Origin: Dyella sp. C9
Lineage (GTDB): Bacteria; Pseudomonadota; Gammaproteobacteria; Xanthomonadales; Rhodanobacteraceae
Reading direction: 5' to 3'
Assembly (NCBI RefSeq): GCF_003332825.1
Contig: NZ_QIRF01000003.1
Location: 1 to 64,000, forward strand
Length of the DNA stretch: 64,000 nucleotides
In this document: positions 10,676 through 19,438 of the stretch, piece after piece
Numbering within the stretch: position 1 is the stretch's first letter
Layout: each line of letters starts with the position of its first letter
Notes under the pieces: generated by a model
Databases searched by the model: none
Told to the model about the DNA's origin: nothing
What the model saw: the letters and a program-made list of their open reading frames with translations, nothing else
Position numbers and translations under genes: made by a program

Positions 10676-12469
10676 TCAGGCCGGTACGGCCTGGGCGCGC
10701 GCAAAGACGTGCAGGCCCACGCCTGTACGCTTGGCCTGGCGCTTGGCGCGGGCGGCGAGCATGGCGATGGACTGGGCGCGCTGCGGCAGCGGCGGGCTCA
10801 GTTCCACCGCTCCCATCACCACGGTGGTGCAGGGGAAGAACTGCGGCTCGCCACGTCGATCCTTGCCATGCAGGCCGCCATGGGCCACGTCGGCGGCATC
10901 GAACAGGTGCGGCGAACGCGTGTTGAAGGCATCGATCACGCGCTGGCAGCGGGCCTCCCAGTCGATGCTCTGGTACAGCACCACGAAATCGTCGCCACCG
11001 ATGTGCCCGACGAAATCGAGCGCCGGATCGACGTGCTCGCTCAACAGGCTCGACAGCAGCCGGATCATCTCGTCGCCGCGCGAATAGCCGTAGTGGTCGT
11101 TGAATGGCTTGAAGTCGGTGAGGTCCACGTGCACCACCGCGAAACGCTCGCCGCCGTCGAGCAGGCGCTCCAGGTGCTCAGTAGTGGGAATGTTGCCGGG
11201 CAGGAAGGTGAGCGGATTGGCGTGGCGTGCCGCGTCGATGCGCAACTCGCTCACCCGTCGCACCAGCGCTTCGCCGGTGCCCAGGCCACGGTAGTGTCCG
11301 CCGCTGGTGACGATGAAACCGTCGGCGAGGTAGCGCTGGTCCTCGCCGCGCAGCACATCGGCGAGGCTCTCCAGGCTGCGGTGCTCGTCGCACACCAGCG
11401 GCGCACCGTTCATCAGCGCGGTGCAGGATTTGCGTGCCAGCAGTTCGCGCGCAAAGGGCTGTGCCATGCGCTCGTTGACCAGGCGCCGGTTGATCAGGCC
11501 AATGGGATGCCCGTCGCGCACCACCGCCACGGCGTGCAGCTCGGGATGGTCCACGAACAGCGCCATCACTTCTTCGTTGCTCTGGCGGGGTTCTACCGAC
11601 GGTGCCTCGATCAGCAGGTGGCTGACCTGGGTAGGGCGTTGCGTCACCGGTCCACGCGGGCGCGGCAGCACCGATACCGCCGGCGCGCGCAGCAGCTGCC
11701 GTGATTCGGCGCTGGCCTCGGCACACGGTTGCGCCGCCGGGCGGCCGATCAGAAAGCCCTGCGCATAGGGAATACCCAGGTCGCGCAGCACGCGAAGGTC
11801 GGCCGGATCCTCCACACCTTCGCCGACCAAGTCAGTGCCCAGGCTCTCGGCCACCTGGCACAGCGCACGCACGATGGCGAGCCTGCCTGCGCTGCGCGAG
11901 ATTCCGTTGACGAGGTAACGATCGATCTTCACCACGTCGGGGTGGATCTCGTTCCACATCTCGAAATTGGAATGGCCGTTGCCGAAGTCATCCAGCGCCA
12001 CGCGTATGCCGTGGGCGCGCAGGTAGCCCAGTGCGTGGGCGAGCCTGGCGGGACTCTCCACCACGTCGCGCTCGGTCACCTCGATGGTGACGCGGGCCGG
12101 GTCCAGGCCGCAGGTGGTGAGTGCGGAGAGCACGTCATCCGGGCGCAATGCATCGTGCAGGATGGCGCGCGCGCTGAGGTTCACCAGCAGCCGTCCCTGC
12201 CCATTGTGCGCATCGAAGGCGCGGCAGATGGTGCGTGCCGCATGCAGCTCCACCTCGGCCAGCCGCCCTTCCATGCGGGCGAGATCGAGCAGGTCGAGGA
12301 TGGAGAAGGAGCCTGGCATGAAGGCGCAGCGGCTCAATCCCTCGTGGGCCACCACTTCCAGGGTGTCAACGCGCACCACGGGCTGGAAAACCGGCGTAAG
12401 GCTTCCTGCAGCGAGGGCGCGCTCGAGCATGGCGTGTGGGGTGTAGTGGTAGGCGAGGGTGGCTGACAT
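10676..12469 (-). CDS. EAL-CBS-GGDEF cyclic-di-GMP protein
   Basis: This 597-residue cytoplasmic protein has an N-terminal EAL domain (about 18-255), a CBS pair (about 275-400) and a C-terminal GGDEF domain (about 420-585). The EAL motif reads EGLSR, but NLSAR, EVTERD, DDFGNG, KIDRYL, GEGVE and QGFL are kept, so phosphodiesterase activity is likely. The diguanylate cyclase signature reads GGDDF near residue 490, with Asp for the usual Glu, so cyclase activity is doubtful and the domain may sense GTP or c-di-GMP. CBS domains usually bind adenine nucleotides. The gene begins 12 bases after the stop of a chemoreceptor gene on the same strand, suggesting one operon linking taxis and c-di-GMP. Confidence 0.88.
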   Translation of the reverse strand: MSATLAYHYTPHAMLERALAAGSLTPVFQPVVRVDTLEVVAHEGLSRCAFMPGSFSILDLLDLARMEGRLAEVELHAARTICRAFDAHNGQGRLLVNLSARAILHDALRPDDVLSALTTCGLDPARVTIEVTERDVVESPARLAHALGYLRAHGIRVALDDFGNGHSNFEMWNEIHPDVVKIDRYLVNGISRSAGRLAIVRALCQVAESLGTDLVGEGVEDPADLRVLRDLGIPYAQGFLIGRPAAQPCAEASAESRQLLRAPAVSVLPRPRGPVTQRPTQVSHLLIEAPSVEPRQSNEEVMALFVDHPELHAVAVVRDGHPIGLINRRLVNERMAQPFARELLARKSCTALMNGAPLVCDEHRSLESLADVLRGEDQRYLADGFIVTSGGHYRGLGTGEALVRRVSELRIDAARHANPLTFLPGNIPTTEHLERLLDGGERFAVVHVDLTDFKPFNDHYGYSRGDEMIRLLSSLLSEHVDPALDFVGHIGGDDFVVLYQSIDWEARCQRVIDAFNTRSPHLFDAADVAHGGLHGKDRRGEPQFFPCTTVVMGAVELSPPLPQRAQSIAMLAARAKRQAKRTGVGLHVFARAQAVPA

Positions 12470-12481
12470 GCCTTCATCGAA

Positions 12482-14128
12482 TCAGGCCGCCTGGACGGCC
12501 TGTGGTGGATGCATCAGTGCAGTGGATGGCGGCGCTTCCTGCATCGCCCTGGGAACGGCACCGGCTTCACCCGGCAGGCGGAAGAACGCCACCTGGCGCA
12601 TGAGCGCCTCGGCGTCGGTGGACAATGCGCGGCCGGTGGCGTTGATGTTTTCCACCAGTCCCGCGTTGGCCTGGGTGAGGCGATCCATCTCACCCACGGT
12701 ATGGTTGATCTGCGTGATGCCGCCGACCTGGATCTGGCCGGCGGCGGAAATTTGCGCGACCAGGCCCGACACGCGGGTGACACTCGCCACGATGCCATCG
12801 AGTGCTTCGCCCGACAGCGCCACCTTGTCGCTGGCCAGGGCCACCGCCTCGGTACTGCGCATGATCAGGCGACGGATGTCCTGGCTGGCTTCGACGCAAC
12901 GGCGTGCCAGCTGGCGCACTTCGGATGCGACTACCGCGAAGCCACGGCCACGTTCGCCGGCCTGCGCCGCCTCGATGGCCGCGTTGAGCGAAAGCAGGTT
13001 GGTCTGGAACGCGATGCTGTCGACCAGGTCGACGATCTCGCTGATGCTCCGGCTGGTCTGCTGGATCGCCTGCATTGAATCCAGTGCTTCGCCCGCTACC
13101 TGCCGGCCTTGTTCGACATGGGCGAGCGCTTCACGTGCGGCGAGCGCCGCACCATCGGCGTGACCGGCACCCTGGACTGCATGACTGGCCATCTGCGCCA
13201 TCGAGGCGGCGGTCTGTTCCAGTCCGGCCGCCTGCGACTGCGTGCGCTGGCTGAGTGCGAGGTTGTCGTGGGCAAGGCTGTGCGCACGCTGGTCGACCGA
13301 GCTCGCGCTCTGGCGCACCTGGGCCAGCACGCGGGTGAGTTGCTCGTCCATCGCGGCGAGCGCACGCAACAGGCGGCCCAGTTCGTCATCGACGCCCGAC
13401 GCCACCGGTTCACCCAGCGTGCCCGCGGCAATGCGCTGGGCCACCTGCATGGCCTGGTTCAGGCGCTGCATCAGGCTGCGCATCAGCAGGCCATCGAGCA
13501 GGATGGTGCACAACAGCGCCAGGGCCAGCACCACCAGCAGGATCACCATGCCTTCGCGATCGCCCTGGCGTTGCGTCTGCACCTGCGCGTTGCCCTTGGC
13601 CAGCGCGGCCTGGAACAGGTTGGCGAAATCGCTCTGCAGCGGCTCGTAGGCAGGCTGCACTTCGGTGCTGAGTTTGAGGCTGCCGAGATCGAACTGGCCG
13701 GCGTCGAGCAGGGCCAGGGTTTCATCGATGGTGCGATCGGCCTCGGCGCGGTGCGTGACGGTGAGCTTGAGCGCCTGTTCCTGTTCCCGCGCCAGTTCGC
13801 TGGTCTGCAGGGCCTTCCAGTGGCGTTCGGCGTCCACGCGGTCGGCATGGATGCGTGTATGCGCGTCTTCCACCGCCGAGGGCAGCTGCGAGAGCACCGC
13901 ATGCACGAGGGCCTGCAGGCTGCTGTTGTAGTCGTTCTGCACGCGGCCGACGTCAGCCACCGGACTGAGCGAGCCTTCCACCAGGCCCTGGATGCGCGTG
14001 TCCGCGCGGTGCAACTGCAGCAGGCCGGCGGCACTCATCACAGCCAGCAGCCCGAGGATCGACAACAGGCGCAACAGCAGGCGCTGGCGCAGTGTCAGGG
14101 CAGGGATCCACGTCGGTCGTTTCAGCAT
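12482..14128 (-). CDS. methyl-accepting chemotaxis protein
   Basis: This 548-residue transmembrane chemoreceptor has a TM helix near the N-terminus ([20 protein letters not shown]), a ~150-residue helical periplasmic sensor, a second TM helix ([18 protein letters not shown]), a HAMP region and a cytoplasmic signalling coiled coil. The conserved hairpin tip ([20 protein letters not shown], then [12 protein letters not shown]) is intact. It lacks the C-terminal CheR/CheB tethering pentapeptide, ending in a Pro/Ala-rich tail. ATG 14128 is preferred: a longer frame would use TTG at 14197 and add a non-family segment. The ligand is unknown; the four-helix-like sensor is a common type. It is probably co-transcribed with the c-di-GMP protein downstream. 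Confidence 0.92.
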   Translation of the reverse strand: MLKRPTWIPALTLRQRLLLRLLSILGLLAVMSAAGLLQLHRADTRIQGLVEGSLSPVADVGRVQNDYNSSLQALVHAVLSQLPSAVEDAHTRIHADRVDAERHWKALQTSELAREQEQALKLTVTHRAEADRTIDETLALLDAGQFDLGSLKLSTEVQPAYEPLQSDFANLFQAALAKGNAQVQTQRQGDREGMVILLVVLALALLCTILLDGLLMRSLMQRLNQAMQVAQRIAAGTLGEPVASGVDDELGRLLRALAAMDEQLTRVLAQVRQSASSVDQRAHSLAHDNLALSQRTQSQAAGLEQTAASMAQMASHAVQGAGHADGAALAAREALAHVEQGRQVAGEALDSMQAIQQTSRSISEIVDLVDSIAFQTNLLSLNAAIEAAQAGERGRGFAVVASEVRQLARRCVEASQDIRRLIMRSTEAVALASDKVALSGEALDGIVASVTRVSGLVAQISAAGQIQVGGITQINHTVGEMDRLTQANAGLVENINATGRALSTDAEALMRQVAFFRLPGEAGAVPRAMQEAPPSTALMHPPQAVQAA

Positions 14129-14312
14129 GGGTGGGTCTTGGTGAGGGGACTGCAGGAGCTGTCGGCTCACCGGCTCACAACTTGAGCAAAAATTCAAAAA
14201 AAAACTTCAATAAATCAAAATGTTGCGTTTAATTTCCGGGACGTGCCGGCGCACAGAAAATCGCACGGAAAGATGTCGCGCCTGTGACTTCCGTGCTGCA
14301 TTTCGCATCCTC

Positions 14313-14344
14313 GAAAAAAGAAAGCCCCGCTGCGAGGCGGGGCT
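14313..14344 (-). terminator. rho-independent terminator of upp
   Basis: The stem AGCCCCGC (14323-14330) and GCGGGGCT (14337-14344) with a 6-nt loop is followed on the minus strand by TTTCTTTTTT. It lies 29 bp past the upp stop. The remaining 14129-14312 region is AT-rich near 14185-14235 and probably holds the chemoreceptor promoter. Confidence 0.85.
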
Positions 14345-14372
14345 CCGGAGGCCTTGGCGTTGCGGCCGGCCG

Positions 14373-15014
14373 TCAGGCTGGCGGCAGTTGCTTGGTGCCG
14401 AAGATCTTGTCGCCGGCGTCGCCCAGGCCCGGCAGGATGTAGCCGTGCTCGTTGAGCCGCTCGTCGATGGCAGCGGTATAGATCTCGATATCAGGGTGCG
14501 CCGCCTCGATGCGCTTGAGGCCCTCGGGCGCGGCCACCAGGAACAGGCCCTTGATGCGCTTGCAGCCGGCGGCCTTGAGCATGTCCACCGTGGCTACCAG
14601 GGTGCCGGCGGTGGCCAGCATCGGGTCGACGATCAGCGCGATGCGCTCGTCCATGCGCCCGGTGAGTTTTTCGTAATAGGCGATCGGCTTGAGCGTTTCC
14701 TCGTCGCGCTGCAGGCCGACCACGCTGACCTTGGCGGCGGGAATCAGGTCGAGCACGCCAGGCAGCATGCCCAAGCCCGCGCGCAGGATCGGCACGATGG
14801 TGATCTTCTTGCCCTTGATCTGGTGCACGGTGAGCGGCCCGGCCCAACCTTCGATGGCCTGCTCCACGGTTTCCAGATCCTTGGTGGCCTCATAAGTGAG
14901 CAGCGCGGCGACCTCGGAGGCCAGCTCGCGGAACTCCTTGGTGCTGATACCCGCGCGGCGCATCAGGCCGAGCTTGTGCTGGATGAGGGGGTGGCGAACT
15001 TCGACGATCTTCAT
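14373..15014 (-). CDS. upp: uracil phosphoribosyltransferase
   Basis: This 213-residue enzyme joins uracil and PRPP to make UMP in pyrimidine salvage. It shows the family opening [19 protein letters not shown], the ILRAGLGML segment, the PRPP-binding loop [11 protein letters not shown] and the uracil-binding C-terminal [20 protein letters not shown] 15014 gives the standard length and N-terminus; a longer frame to 15035 is not needed. It is monocistronic with its own terminator. Confidence 0.96.
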   Translation of the reverse strand: MKIVEVRHPLIQHKLGLMRRAGISTKEFRELASEVAALLTYEATKDLETVEQAIEGWAGPLTVHQIKGKKITIVPILRAGLGMLPGVLDLIPAAKVSVVGLQRDEETLKPIAYYEKLTGRMDERIALIVDPMLATAGTLVATVDMLKAAGCKRIKGLFLVAAPEGLKRIEAAHPDIEIYTAAIDERLNEHGYILPGLGDAGDKIFGTKQLPPA

Positions 15015-15122
15015 GGGGCGACCTGGCTGAGGCAATGGCGCGATTGTCGCCCAGCAGGGTGTTCCTCACAAAACATCGGCCCTTGCAGGAGGGCAAGGCG
15101 CGTACGACGGCGCAGCTCCCGT

Positions 15123-15305
15123 GTAGGAGCGCACCCTGTGCGCGAAAAGCCTGCGAAGCGAAACGCTGAGGAATGAGCGGCGAGGGCGCAAGCCGGGACA
15201 TCCGTCGCAACCTGCAAGCGGACCCCAGGTGGATGGACTTGGCGCCCTCACTACCCACCGCTCGGCCCCTCTCCCGTCCCGGTCGCGCACAGGAGGCGCT
15301 GCTGC
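15123..15305. repeat. GTAG-type REP and degraded inverse copy
   Basis: The REP core GTAGGAGCGCACCCTGTGCG begins at 15124, and a degraded inverse copy (GGTCGCGCACAGGAGGCGCT, 15281-15300) lies about 140 bp away. Cleaner copies of the same element occur at 41677-41748 and 62024-62091. This resembles the GTAG/SMAG REP family known from Stenotrophomonas. It fills most of the 357-bp gap between upp and the PsiF gene; nothing else coding was found there. Confidence 0.7.
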
Positions 15306-15320
15306 ACGGATGATGCGCGG

Positions 15321-15353
15321 AAAAAAAAGGGTGCCGATGGCTATCGGCACCCT
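15321..15353 (-). terminator. rho-independent terminator of the PsiF-repeat gene
   Basis: An 11-bp stem, AGGGTGCCGAT (15328-15338) and ATCGGCACCCT (15343-15353), is followed on the minus strand by a run of eight T. It starts 18 bp after the gene's stop. Confidence 0.92.
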
Positions 15354-15371
15354 GGTTCCCGAGTCGAGGAC

Positions 15372-15719
15372 TCAGTGCGCGGCGGGCGCGGAGTCGCTCT
15401 TGAGGCAGTTGCTCATGAACTGCTTGCGGGCGTCGCCCTTGAGCGTCTTGGCCTGCGGATCGGCATTGCAGGCGGTCATTTTCTGCTGCTGGGTCATCTT
15501 CGTTGGCGCAGCGGTCTGGCCTTTCAGGCAGCTGCTCATGAACGTCTTGCGGTCGTCGCCGGTCTTGCCAGCGGCCTGCTGGTTGCAGTCGGTCATGCGT
15601 TGCTGCTGCGAGTTCTTGGCCGGCGGGCTGCTGGTGGTGGCCTGCGGTGCGGCAAATGCGGTGGATGCGGCAAACGCCAGCGCGATGCTGGCAACCATCA
15701 GGCTCAAGCGCGAGGACAT
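15372..15719 (-). CDS. PsiF-repeat periplasmic protein
   Basis: This 115-residue protein has a signal peptide (cleavage probably after AFAA, residue 24) and two ~35-residue PsiF repeats, seen as QQQRMTDCNQQA...KTFMSSCLKG and QQKMTACNADP...KQFMSNCLKS. Each repeat has two Cys, probably disulphide-paired in the periplasm. In E. coli psiF is induced by phosphate starvation, but its molecular role is not known. It is monocistronic with a strong terminator. No obvious Pho box was identified upstream. Confidence 0.85.
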   Translation of the reverse strand: MSSRLSLMVASIALAFAASTAFAAPQATTSSPPAKNSQQQRMTDCNQQAAGKTGDDRKTFMSSCLKGQTAAPTKMTQQQKMTACNADPQAKTLKGDARKQFMSNCLKSDSAPAAH

Positions 15720-15863
15720 GCGAGTACCCTCCTGGATGACCGGCGAGCGCCGGCCGCACCAGTCTATGCCTGTCGCCTTGCCGGGCGGGAGTGTCCGGGC
15801 AGGGACTCCCGGACTGGCCGGTCAGCACGGGGTCAGTTGCCGAGCCTGTCTCCCAAAAGGAAA

Positions 15864-15888
15864 CGCCGGGCCGCGACGCGGCCCGGCG
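15864..15888 (-). terminator. terminator of the class III aminotransferase gene
   Basis: A very GC-rich palindrome, CGCCGGGCCG-CGACG-CGGCCCGGCG, lies 16 bp past the aminotransferase stop. On the minus strand it is followed by TTTCCTTTT, a modest U-rich tail. Confidence 0.7.
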
Positions 15889-15904
15889 TGGTCCCGGCTC
15901 AGGT

Positions 15905-17401
15905 TCAGGCGGCTTCGGCCTTGAGCTTGCGCGGGCCGTGCAGCAGGGCCTGGCGCACGTGGGCGACCACCAGGTCGACCTCGGCGCTGGTCACCAGGAA
16001 GTGCGGAGTGAAGCGCAGCGAATTGGTGCCGCCATGGATCACGCCCACGCCGCGCAGGCGCATGTATTCCTCGATCGAGTCGGCGCCGTAGCACTTGAAC
16101 TCCGGCGACAGCTCGCAGGAGAACAGCAGGCCGGTGCCCTGCACCTTGGTGATCAGGCCACCCAGTTCGTTCTTCAGCGCGCCGAGCTTGTCCACGAACT
16201 CCTTGCCGCGCTCGCGGATGTTGTTGCGCACCTCGTCGGTGAGCTCGTCGAGCGTGGCGAGCGCCACCTCGAGCGCGCGCGGGTTGGCCGTCATGGTGTT
16301 GCCGTAGATGCCCTTGCGGTACAGCTCGGCGGTGTGCTCGGACACGGCGAGCACCGACAGCGGGTACTGGCCGGCGTTGAGCGCCTTGGAGAAGGTTTCC
16401 ATGTCCGGCGGCGCCAGCTTCTCGAAGCCGGGGTAGTCCGTGACCGAAAGCACGCCGTGTGCTCGCAGGCCGGCCTGGATCGAGTCCACCAGCAGCAGCG
16501 AGCCGTGCGCTTCGGTGAGCGCGCGGGCGCGCTGGTAGAACTCCGGCGTCACTGCACGGCCCGGGTCGCCTTCGCCCATCACCGGCTCGAGGAACATCGC
16601 CTCGATGAACCAGCCGTTCTTGTCGGCATCGGCGAACACCGCTTCCAGCTGCGCGATGTCGTAGGGCGCGACGGTGAGCAGCGTGTCTTCGTGACGATAG
16701 CTGGCCAGGTGCTGCAGGTAGGTCTTGCGGGTGGAATCGGAATACAGCGCCGGCTTGTCGGTGCGGCCATGGAAGGCGCCCTTTACCGCCACGCGCTTGA
16801 TGGTGCGTCCGGCATGGCGGCCACCGGCATCGGTCATCAGCTTGGCGTTGACGTCGGCGATGCGGCAGGCCAGGCCCACGGCCTCGGAACCGGAATTCAG
16901 TGCGAGATAGCGCGCATACGGGTTGCCACCGCGGCGGCGGCCCAGCTCGCGATCCATTGCCTGGGTGAAGCGCATCTGCGCGATGCTCGGCGTCATCACG
17001 TTGGCCATCACCTGCGGACGCGCCAGCGCGGCGTCGATGGCCGGATGGTTGTGGCCAAAGCCCAGCATGCCGTAGCCGCCGTTGTCATGGATCACCGCGC
17101 CCTTGAAGCTGACGACCCATGGGCCACGCGCAGCGGCGGGCAGGTACGGATTGATCGCGTCGTCCGGATAGAAGTTGACGAACTCCGACTGGGCGCGCGC
17201 CAGTTGCTCGGCTTCGTCCAGCTTGAGGAAATCACCGAGCTCGGTGCGCAGCTCGCGATGACGCTGCACCGCCTCGCCGATCGCCTGCGCCAGCTGTGGA
17301 AAGCTCGCGGCGAGGCACTCGATGGTGGCATCGTCCAGACCGGTGGTCAGCGGTGCGCCGCCGAATTCGCGCAGTTCGCGCAGCTGATCAATCACGCCCA
17401 T
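15905..17401 (-). CDS. class III aminotransferase with altered cofactor motif
   Basis: This 498-residue fold-type I PLP enzyme carries LNSGSEAVGLACRIAD (cofactor phosphate region), AFHGRTDKP, the cofactor Asp in LLLVDSIQAGLRAHG and the probable Schiff-base Lys in METFSKALNAGQ. The usual DEVQ reads DSIQ, so the Glu after the Asp is replaced. A ~90-residue N-terminal segment precedes the core. AGGAGGA lies just upstream of the ATG. It is related to ornithine, lysine and GABA aminotransferases, but the amino donor cannot be deduced. It is divergent from the ABC exporter operon and shares that intergenic region, which has several dyads. Confidence 0.75.
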   Translation of the reverse strand: MGVIDQLRELREFGGAPLTTGLDDATIECLAASFPQLAQAIGEAVQRHRELRTELGDFLKLDEAEQLARAQSEFVNFYPDDAINPYLPAAARGPWVVSFKGAVIHDNGGYGMLGFGHNHPAIDAALARPQVMANVMTPSIAQMRFTQAMDRELGRRRGGNPYARYLALNSGSEAVGLACRIADVNAKLMTDAGGRHAGRTIKRVAVKGAFHGRTDKPALYSDSTRKTYLQHLASYRHEDTLLTVAPYDIAQLEAVFADADKNGWFIEAMFLEPVMGEGDPGRAVTPEFYQRARALTEAHGSLLLVDSIQAGLRAHGVLSVTDYPGFEKLAPPDMETFSKALNAGQYPLSVLAVSEHTAELYRKGIYGNTMTANPRALEVALATLDELTDEVRNNIRERGKEFVDKLGALKNELGGLITKVQGTGLLFSCELSPEFKCYGADSIEEYMRLRGVGVIHGGTNSLRFTPHFLVTSAEVDLVVAHVRQALLHGPRKLKAEAA

Positions 17402-17473
17402 GGTTTCCTCCTTCAGTGTCGACGTGCCTGCCGTCCCGATGGCATGCGCGTCGACGTGTCAACGAATCATGGT

Positions 17474-17500
17474 GGAAACGCGAGACCGTTCAGCGTTTCC
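17474..17500. promoter_or_regulatory. 8-bp inverted repeat upstream of aminotransferase
   Basis: GGAAACGC (17474-17481) and GCGTTTCC (17493-17500), separated by 11 bp, lie about 75 bp upstream of the aminotransferase start. The centre-to-centre distance of 19 bp (about two helical turns) would suit a dimeric regulator. No regulator is identified. Confidence 0.35.
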
Positions 17501-17598
17501 TGGCCTGTGGGGTGGCCATGCCGCACTGCGATCCGTCTCGGATGTGGCAGCGCAACGACTATCCGAGCATAGCGCGGCGTTGTCGCCGCCGGTACCCC

Positions 17599-17666
17599 GG
17601 GTGACGCTTGTCACCCCCACCTGCTGACGCTGGCAGGTGCCCCCAAACCCTTGCGGTGCCTAGCAT
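17599..17666 (+). promoter_or_regulatory. tandem operator-like repeats and -10 of the ABC/two-component operon
   Basis: Two palindromic elements stand in tandem: GGGTGAC-GCTT-GTCACCC (17599-17616) and CACCTGC-N8-GCAGGTG (17618-17639). Both contain TGACGCT followed by TGTCA or GGCA, at 17602 and 17625, 23 bp apart, so they are on the same helix face. A -10-like TAGCAT (17661-17666) follows at a place where no good -35 exists. This is the layout expected for activation by a response regulator such as the DesR-like protein encoded in this operon; that link is inference. Confidence 0.5.
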
Positions 17667-17687
17667 GGCGGCCAAGGAGGAGGAGCC

Positions 17688-18602
17688 ATGACGAATGCTT
17701 CGGGAACTGTCGCCAGCCTTGCCGGGGCGGTGAAACGTTACGGTGCTTTAACGGCGTTGGATGGTCTTGATCTCATGTTGCACCGCGGCGAACTGGTGGC
17801 CCTGCTGGGGCCCAATGGCGCGGGCAAGAGCACGACGATCGGCCTGTTGCTCGGGCTCATCCGCGCGGACGCCGGACGCGTGGAACTGTTCGGGCAAGAA
17901 CCGCAGCGCATCGATGCGCGTCGCCGCGTCGGCGTGATGCTGCAGTCGGCGATGTTGCCGGCCACGCTGAGCGTGGGCGAGTTGCTGCGCCAGGCCATGA
18001 GCTATTACCCCTCGCCTCGCCCGTTGCAAGAGAGCGCGGAGCTGGCCGGCATCACCGACCTGTTGCAGCGGCGTTACGCCCAGCTGTCGGGCGGTCAGCA
18101 ACGTCGCGTGCAATTTGCCGTGGCGCTGTGTGGCCGACCCGAACTGCTGTTTCTCGATGAGCCCACCGTGGGCATGGACATCGACGCGCGGCAGAAATTG
18201 TGGGCGGCGATCCGTCGCCTGGTCGCCGAAGGTTGCGCGGTGGTGCTCACCACGCACTACCTGGAGGAGGCCGAGGCACTGGCGCAGCGCGTGGTGGTGC
18301 TCGCCAAGGGGCGCGTGATCAGCGACGGCAGCGTGGAAGCGCTGCGTTCGTACGTGCCGCTCACGCGCATCCGGTGCCTGACCGATCTAGATCCGCTCGC
18401 GATCGCGCGCTGGCCCAACGTGGCAGAGGTGACAAGGGAGCAGGGCTGCCTGCAGATCCGTACCGAAGCACCGGAACAGGTGCTGCGCCGGCTGCTGGAC
18501 GCGGACCTTGGCCTGTCGGGGCTGGAGGTGTCGCGCGCCGGTCTCGCCGAGGCATTCGCCGAACTCACCCGTGCAGATGCACCACAACAGGAGGTCGCGT
18601 GA
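17688..18602 (+). CDS. ABC transporter ATP-binding protein
   Basis: This 304-residue ATPase has Walker A GPNGAGKST, the Q-loop region MLQSAMLP, the signature LSGGQQRR, Walker B LLFLDEPTVGMD and the switch His in TTHYLEE. The ~85-residue C-terminal tail is typical of two-gene exporters of the CcmA/DrrA type. The start follows a strong GGAGGAGG site. It partners the permease, whose ATG overlaps its stop by one base, and is followed by a histidine kinase and response regulator. The substrate is unknown; such exporter-sensor sets often handle antibiotics or membrane stress. Confidence 0.9.
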   Translation: MTNASGTVASLAGAVKRYGALTALDGLDLMLHRGELVALLGPNGAGKSTTIGLLLGLIRADAGRVELFGQEPQRIDARRRVGVMLQSAMLPATLSVGELLRQAMSYYPSPRPLQESAELAGITDLLQRRYAQLSGGQQRRVQFAVALCGRPELLFLDEPTVGMDIDARQKLWAAIRRLVAEGCAVVLTTHYLEEAEALAQRVVVLAKGRVISDGSVEALRSYVPLTRIRCLTDLDPLAIARWPNVAEVTREQGCLQIRTEAPEQVLRRLLDADLGLSGLEVSRAGLAEAFAELTRADAPQQEVA

Positions 18603-19393
18603 TGGATGCCGCCCGTATCGTTTCCCTGCAGCCTGCGTCGGATGCCATGCCGTGGCGTCGCGTGCTGGGTGCCTATGTCGAAGAAGCGCGCGCCGAGTGC
18701 CTGCGCTATCTGCGCGCGCCGGGATTCATGCTGCCGGTGATGCTGTTTCCCACCATGTTCTACCTGCTATTCGGCATCGTGATGAACCACGGCGGCAACA
18801 CCGATGCGGCGCGCTACCTGCTGGCCAGCTACGGCGTGTTCGGCGTGATGAGTCCGGGCCTGTTCGGCTTTGGCGTGTCGCTGGCGATGGAGCGCGAGAA
18901 CGGCCTGCTGACGCTCAAGCGCGCCTTGCCCATGCCGCCGGCGGCCTACCTGCTGGGCAAGATGCTGATGGCCATGCTTGCCGCCGGCGGCGTCATCGTA
19001 CTGCTGCTGACCATGGCCACCTTGTTGGCGCACGTACCAGTGTCGCCTCCGCAGGCCATCGGCCTGCTGTTGACTGGCATGCTGGGCGTGCTGCCGTTCT
19101 GCGCGATCGGCATGTTCGTCGGGACGCTGATCAAGGGGCAGGGGGCTCCTGGCGTGCTCAACCTGATCTATCTGCCCATGTCCTTCCTGTCCGGCCTTTG
19201 GATACCGCTGCCGATGCTGCCCGTGGCGCTGCAGCGGATCGCTCCCCTGTGGCCCAGCGCGCACCTGCAGCCGCTGGCGCTGGATGCGCTGGGTGCGGCC
19301 CATGTCGCCGTCTGGCCCCATGTGCTGGTACTGGCCGGTTATACGGTGGCGTTCACCCTGCTGGCGGCTCGACGCCTGCGTCGCATGGGGTGA
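18602..19393 (+). CDS. ABC-2 type permease
   Basis: This 263-residue integral membrane protein is an ABC-2 family export permease, with about six helices, the cytoplasmic-entry motif RYLRAPGFMLPVMLFPTMFY and the conserved SLAMERENGLL and SFLSGLWIP stretches. It pairs with the preceding ATPase; an AGGAGG ribosome site lies within the ATPase's last codons. ATG 18602 fits the family N-terminus, with another ATG two codons on. The transported compound is unknown. Confidence 0.88.
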   Translation: MDAARIVSLQPASDAMPWRRVLGAYVEEARAECLRYLRAPGFMLPVMLFPTMFYLLFGIVMNHGGNTDAARYLLASYGVFGVMSPGLFGFGVSLAMERENGLLTLKRALPMPPAAYLLGKMLMAMLAAGGVIVLLLTMATLLAHVPVSPPQAIGLLLTGMLGVLPFCAIGMFVGTLIKGQGAPGVLNLIYLPMSFLSGLWIPLPMLPVALQRIAPLWPSAHLQPLALDALGAAHVAVWPHVLVLAGYTVAFTLLAARRLRRMG

Positions 19394-19438
19394 AGTACGA
19401 TGCGGGCCAGACGGGGACATCACGGGGAGGTGAGTGCA

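Noticed and set aside
14129..14197. Longer chemoreceptor start at TTG 14197
   Set aside because: The added 23 residues are polar and lie before the transmembrane helix; the ATG at 14128 gives the normal receptor start.
15123..15305. CRISPR array in the upp-PsiF gap
   Set aside because: There are only two inverse, imperfect copies with no regular spacers; these are REP elements.
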